Source: a bacterium (GTDB lineage: Bacteria; Patescibacteriota; Saccharimonadia; Saccharimonadales; UBA4665). From it: 64,000 nucleotides of DNA. A model generated the notes under the pieces. The model had not been told where the DNA came from, searched no databases, and saw nothing but the letters and a program-made list of their open reading frames with translations. A program made the translations under genes and the position numbers. Below are positions 62,920 to 64,000 of this stretch, piece by piece. The stretch lies in the NCBI GenBank assembly GCA_021850865.1, contig JAJZKN010000001.1, positions 62,001 through 126,000 on the forward strand, written 5' to 3'. Position 1 is the stretch's first letter. Each line of letters opens with the position of its first letter.

Positions 62920-63525
62920 CTACAAATGCTTGCCGTAGTAGTACCAGAAGTGGTTCAACAAAAATCCGACCACAAGCAAAATCCAAAGCACTATTAAGTC
63001 GACATGGTGCTTACGTATCCAACCGTAAATTCTTTGTAGTTTAGCCCGTTTGAAGCTGATGATTTTATTATCGATCACGTACAGCCAGCCGTACCAGAAA
63101 CTGACCGTCGTAACCAGATCGACGCTCAAGCAAAACGGACAAAGCGCGTGAATTGAAAAAACACTTTTACCAAGCAGTACGTATGCTCCAATTAACCCCG
63201 CGCTGATAATTACCATAAAAGCGCGCCAGAAATATTTATTCGGCTTGGCCCCGGCGAACATCATGACCGCAACGCTTAACATCGCAGCGAACGCGCCGAT
63301 GCCGTAATAAGGGTAGGGGATACCGAAAATGGTGTCACCGGTGGCATTAATGACGCTGCCGCAACTGATCACCGGATTTAAATTACAGGACGGAATATAC
63401 GAAGGATTGCGGGCGATTGAAAGAGTGTCATAGGATAAAATCAGCGAAGCCACCAGCCCGATCAACGCAGCAATCCCGATAATGTAAGGAAAACTCCTGT
63501 TCAGGGTAACTTTATTAGCTGCCAT
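62920..63525 (-). CDS. vitamin K epoxide reductase-family (VKOR) protein
   Basis: 201 aa, five helices. Loop Cys pair near SCNLNPVISCGSVIN and the active CPFC in HALCPFCLSVDLV. Bacterial VKOR regenerates DsbA-type oxidants, so it drives disulfide formation in exported proteins. No fused thioredoxin domain. Suits the Cys-bearing secreted proteins nearby. Confidence 0.9.
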   Translation of the reverse strand: MAANKVTLNRSFPYIIGIAALIGLVASLILSYDTLSIARNPSYIPSCNLNPVISCGSVINATGDTIFGIPYPYYGIGAFAAMLSVAVMMFAGAKPNKYFWRAFMVIISAGLIGAYVLLGKSVFSIHALCPFCLSVDLVTTVSFWYGWLYVIDNKIISFKRAKLQRIYGWIRKHHVDLIVLWILLVVGFLLNHFWYYYGKHL

Positions 63526-63564
63526 AACGATATTATTTTACCTCAACGACGCTAAAGTCAGGCA

Positions 63565-64000
63565 TTAATCATTCCTTAAGGCATCGATCGGTTCTTTGCG
63601 TGAGGCCCGAAAAGCCGGTACTAAACCGAAAATTATACCGATCCCCATCGAGATAGCGACGGCAATCAACATAATTTGCCAGTTCAGCGTCGGTGATAAA
63701 TTAGTCAGCGAGCGAATAGCTCCATTAGCTACCAGGGCTAAAATTATTCCAATAATTCCGCCGATCAAACTGACGGTAATCGCTTCGACTAAAAACTGGG
63801 ACAGGATCTGACGGTTACTGGCGCCAACGGCTTTACGAATGCCAATCTCATGCATCCGCTCAGTAACCGATACCAACATTACGTTCATAATACCGACTCC
63901 GCCGACGAACAGGGAAATGATGGCGACGCCAATAATCAGTTCAGTTAGCAGATTCAGAACTCCGGTATTACTTTCAGCAACTTGGCTTGGTAGCAGTACC
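63565..64000 (-). CDS. MacB-type ABC transporter permease (partial, C-terminal part)
   Basis: The frame runs off the right edge. Visible: the C-terminal FtsX domain with three helices, including GVGIMNVMLVSVTERMHEIGIRKAVGASNRQIL..., the signature of MacB permeases, and the terminal FGLVPAFRASRKEPIDALRND. Upstream residues before the track's first Met (...LNLLTELIIGVAIISLFVG) belong to the same gene. Probably exports peptides or lipoproteins. Confidence 0.9.
   Translation of the reverse strand, partial: VLLPSQVAESNTGVLNLLTELIIGVAIISLFVGGVGIMNVMLVSVTERMHEIGIRKAVGASNRQILSQFLVEAITVSLIGGIIGIILALVANGAIRSLTNLSPTLNWQIMLIAVAISMGIGIIFGLVPAFRASRKEPIDALRND

Noticed and set aside
1-64000. UGA recoded to glycine as in some other CPR groups
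   Set aside because: TGA ends genes at overlaps (AtpI-like, 37-aa ORF, antitoxin/toxin pairs); no in-frame TGA is needed in any conserved gene.
1-64000. CRISPR array, rRNA genes, prophage
   Set aside because: No regularly spaced short repeats, no rRNA sequence, and no phage structural genes were seen.

Overview
The window looks like a chromosomal piece of a Patescibacteria/CPR bacterium, most likely a Saccharibacteria (TM7) relative. This is an inference from gene content: an oxidative pentose phosphate operon (pgl-gnd-zwf), a glutaredoxin/AtpI/SmpB neighbourhood, many small predicted membrane proteins without clear families, and several genes whose -10 box lies only 6-11 nt before the start codon. 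TGA is used as a stop, so the code is standard. The core DNA is moderately GC-rich; the 5.7-25 kb segment is visibly AT-richer and looks acquired.

Layout. 0-5.5 kb is core: AtpI-like protein, glutaredoxin, a CobO/BtuR-like ATPase, a lipid kinase, a GT2 glycosyltransferase, a membrane-anchored GH-A hydrolase, SmpB and tRNA-Asn. From 5.62 to 18.10 kb is a genomic island lodged in the 3' end of tRNA-Asn, bounded by a 23-bp direct repeat of the tRNA end. A degraded third copy lies at 18.46 kb. Most of the island is an unfamiliar metabolic cluster: a 37-aa leader ORF, HAD phosphatase, WbsX/GH99-like protein, carbamoyltransferase, PLP decarboxylase, kinase-fold protein, an unknown protein, a Nudix hydrolase and a Cys/Met-type PLP enzyme. 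Its right end holds a truncated transposase, two tiny overlapping ORFs and a Fic/VbhA-like toxin-antitoxin pair. From 18.1 to 28.4 kb is a defence and plasticity zone: a frameshifted membrane gene, an HTH-Fic protein lacking the catalytic His, a PemK/MazF-type module, an XRE-DUF2130-DUF262/DUF1524 operon, an MscS-like channel, and a restriction-modification operon with two methyltransferases. The two TA modules are bordered on both sides by homologous diverged repeats, so they look like exchangeable cassettes.

28.4-64 kb returns to core-like DNA. It contains a secreted serine protease, glycogen-debranching enzyme, ferredoxin reductase, two 14-TM MFS exporters, and a run of unknown genes (34-40 kb). 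A surface-glycan locus follows: a deacetylase with triplicated modules, a processive GT2, a small membrane protein and a GH16. Next come an SDR with a cytosolic GH15 glucoamylase, Bcp peroxiredoxin, an iron-permease-family protein, an HtrA protease, Pol IV, a GH25-like protein, an RRM protein with a possible SD-sequestering leader, the pentose phosphate operon, a MarP-like protease, VKOR, and the end of a MacB-type permease running off the window.

The most interesting parts are the tRNA-borne biosynthetic cluster, the repeat-bordered TA cassettes, and the DUF2130/DUF262 pair as a candidate defence system. All functions are read from motifs by eye; no database search was run.
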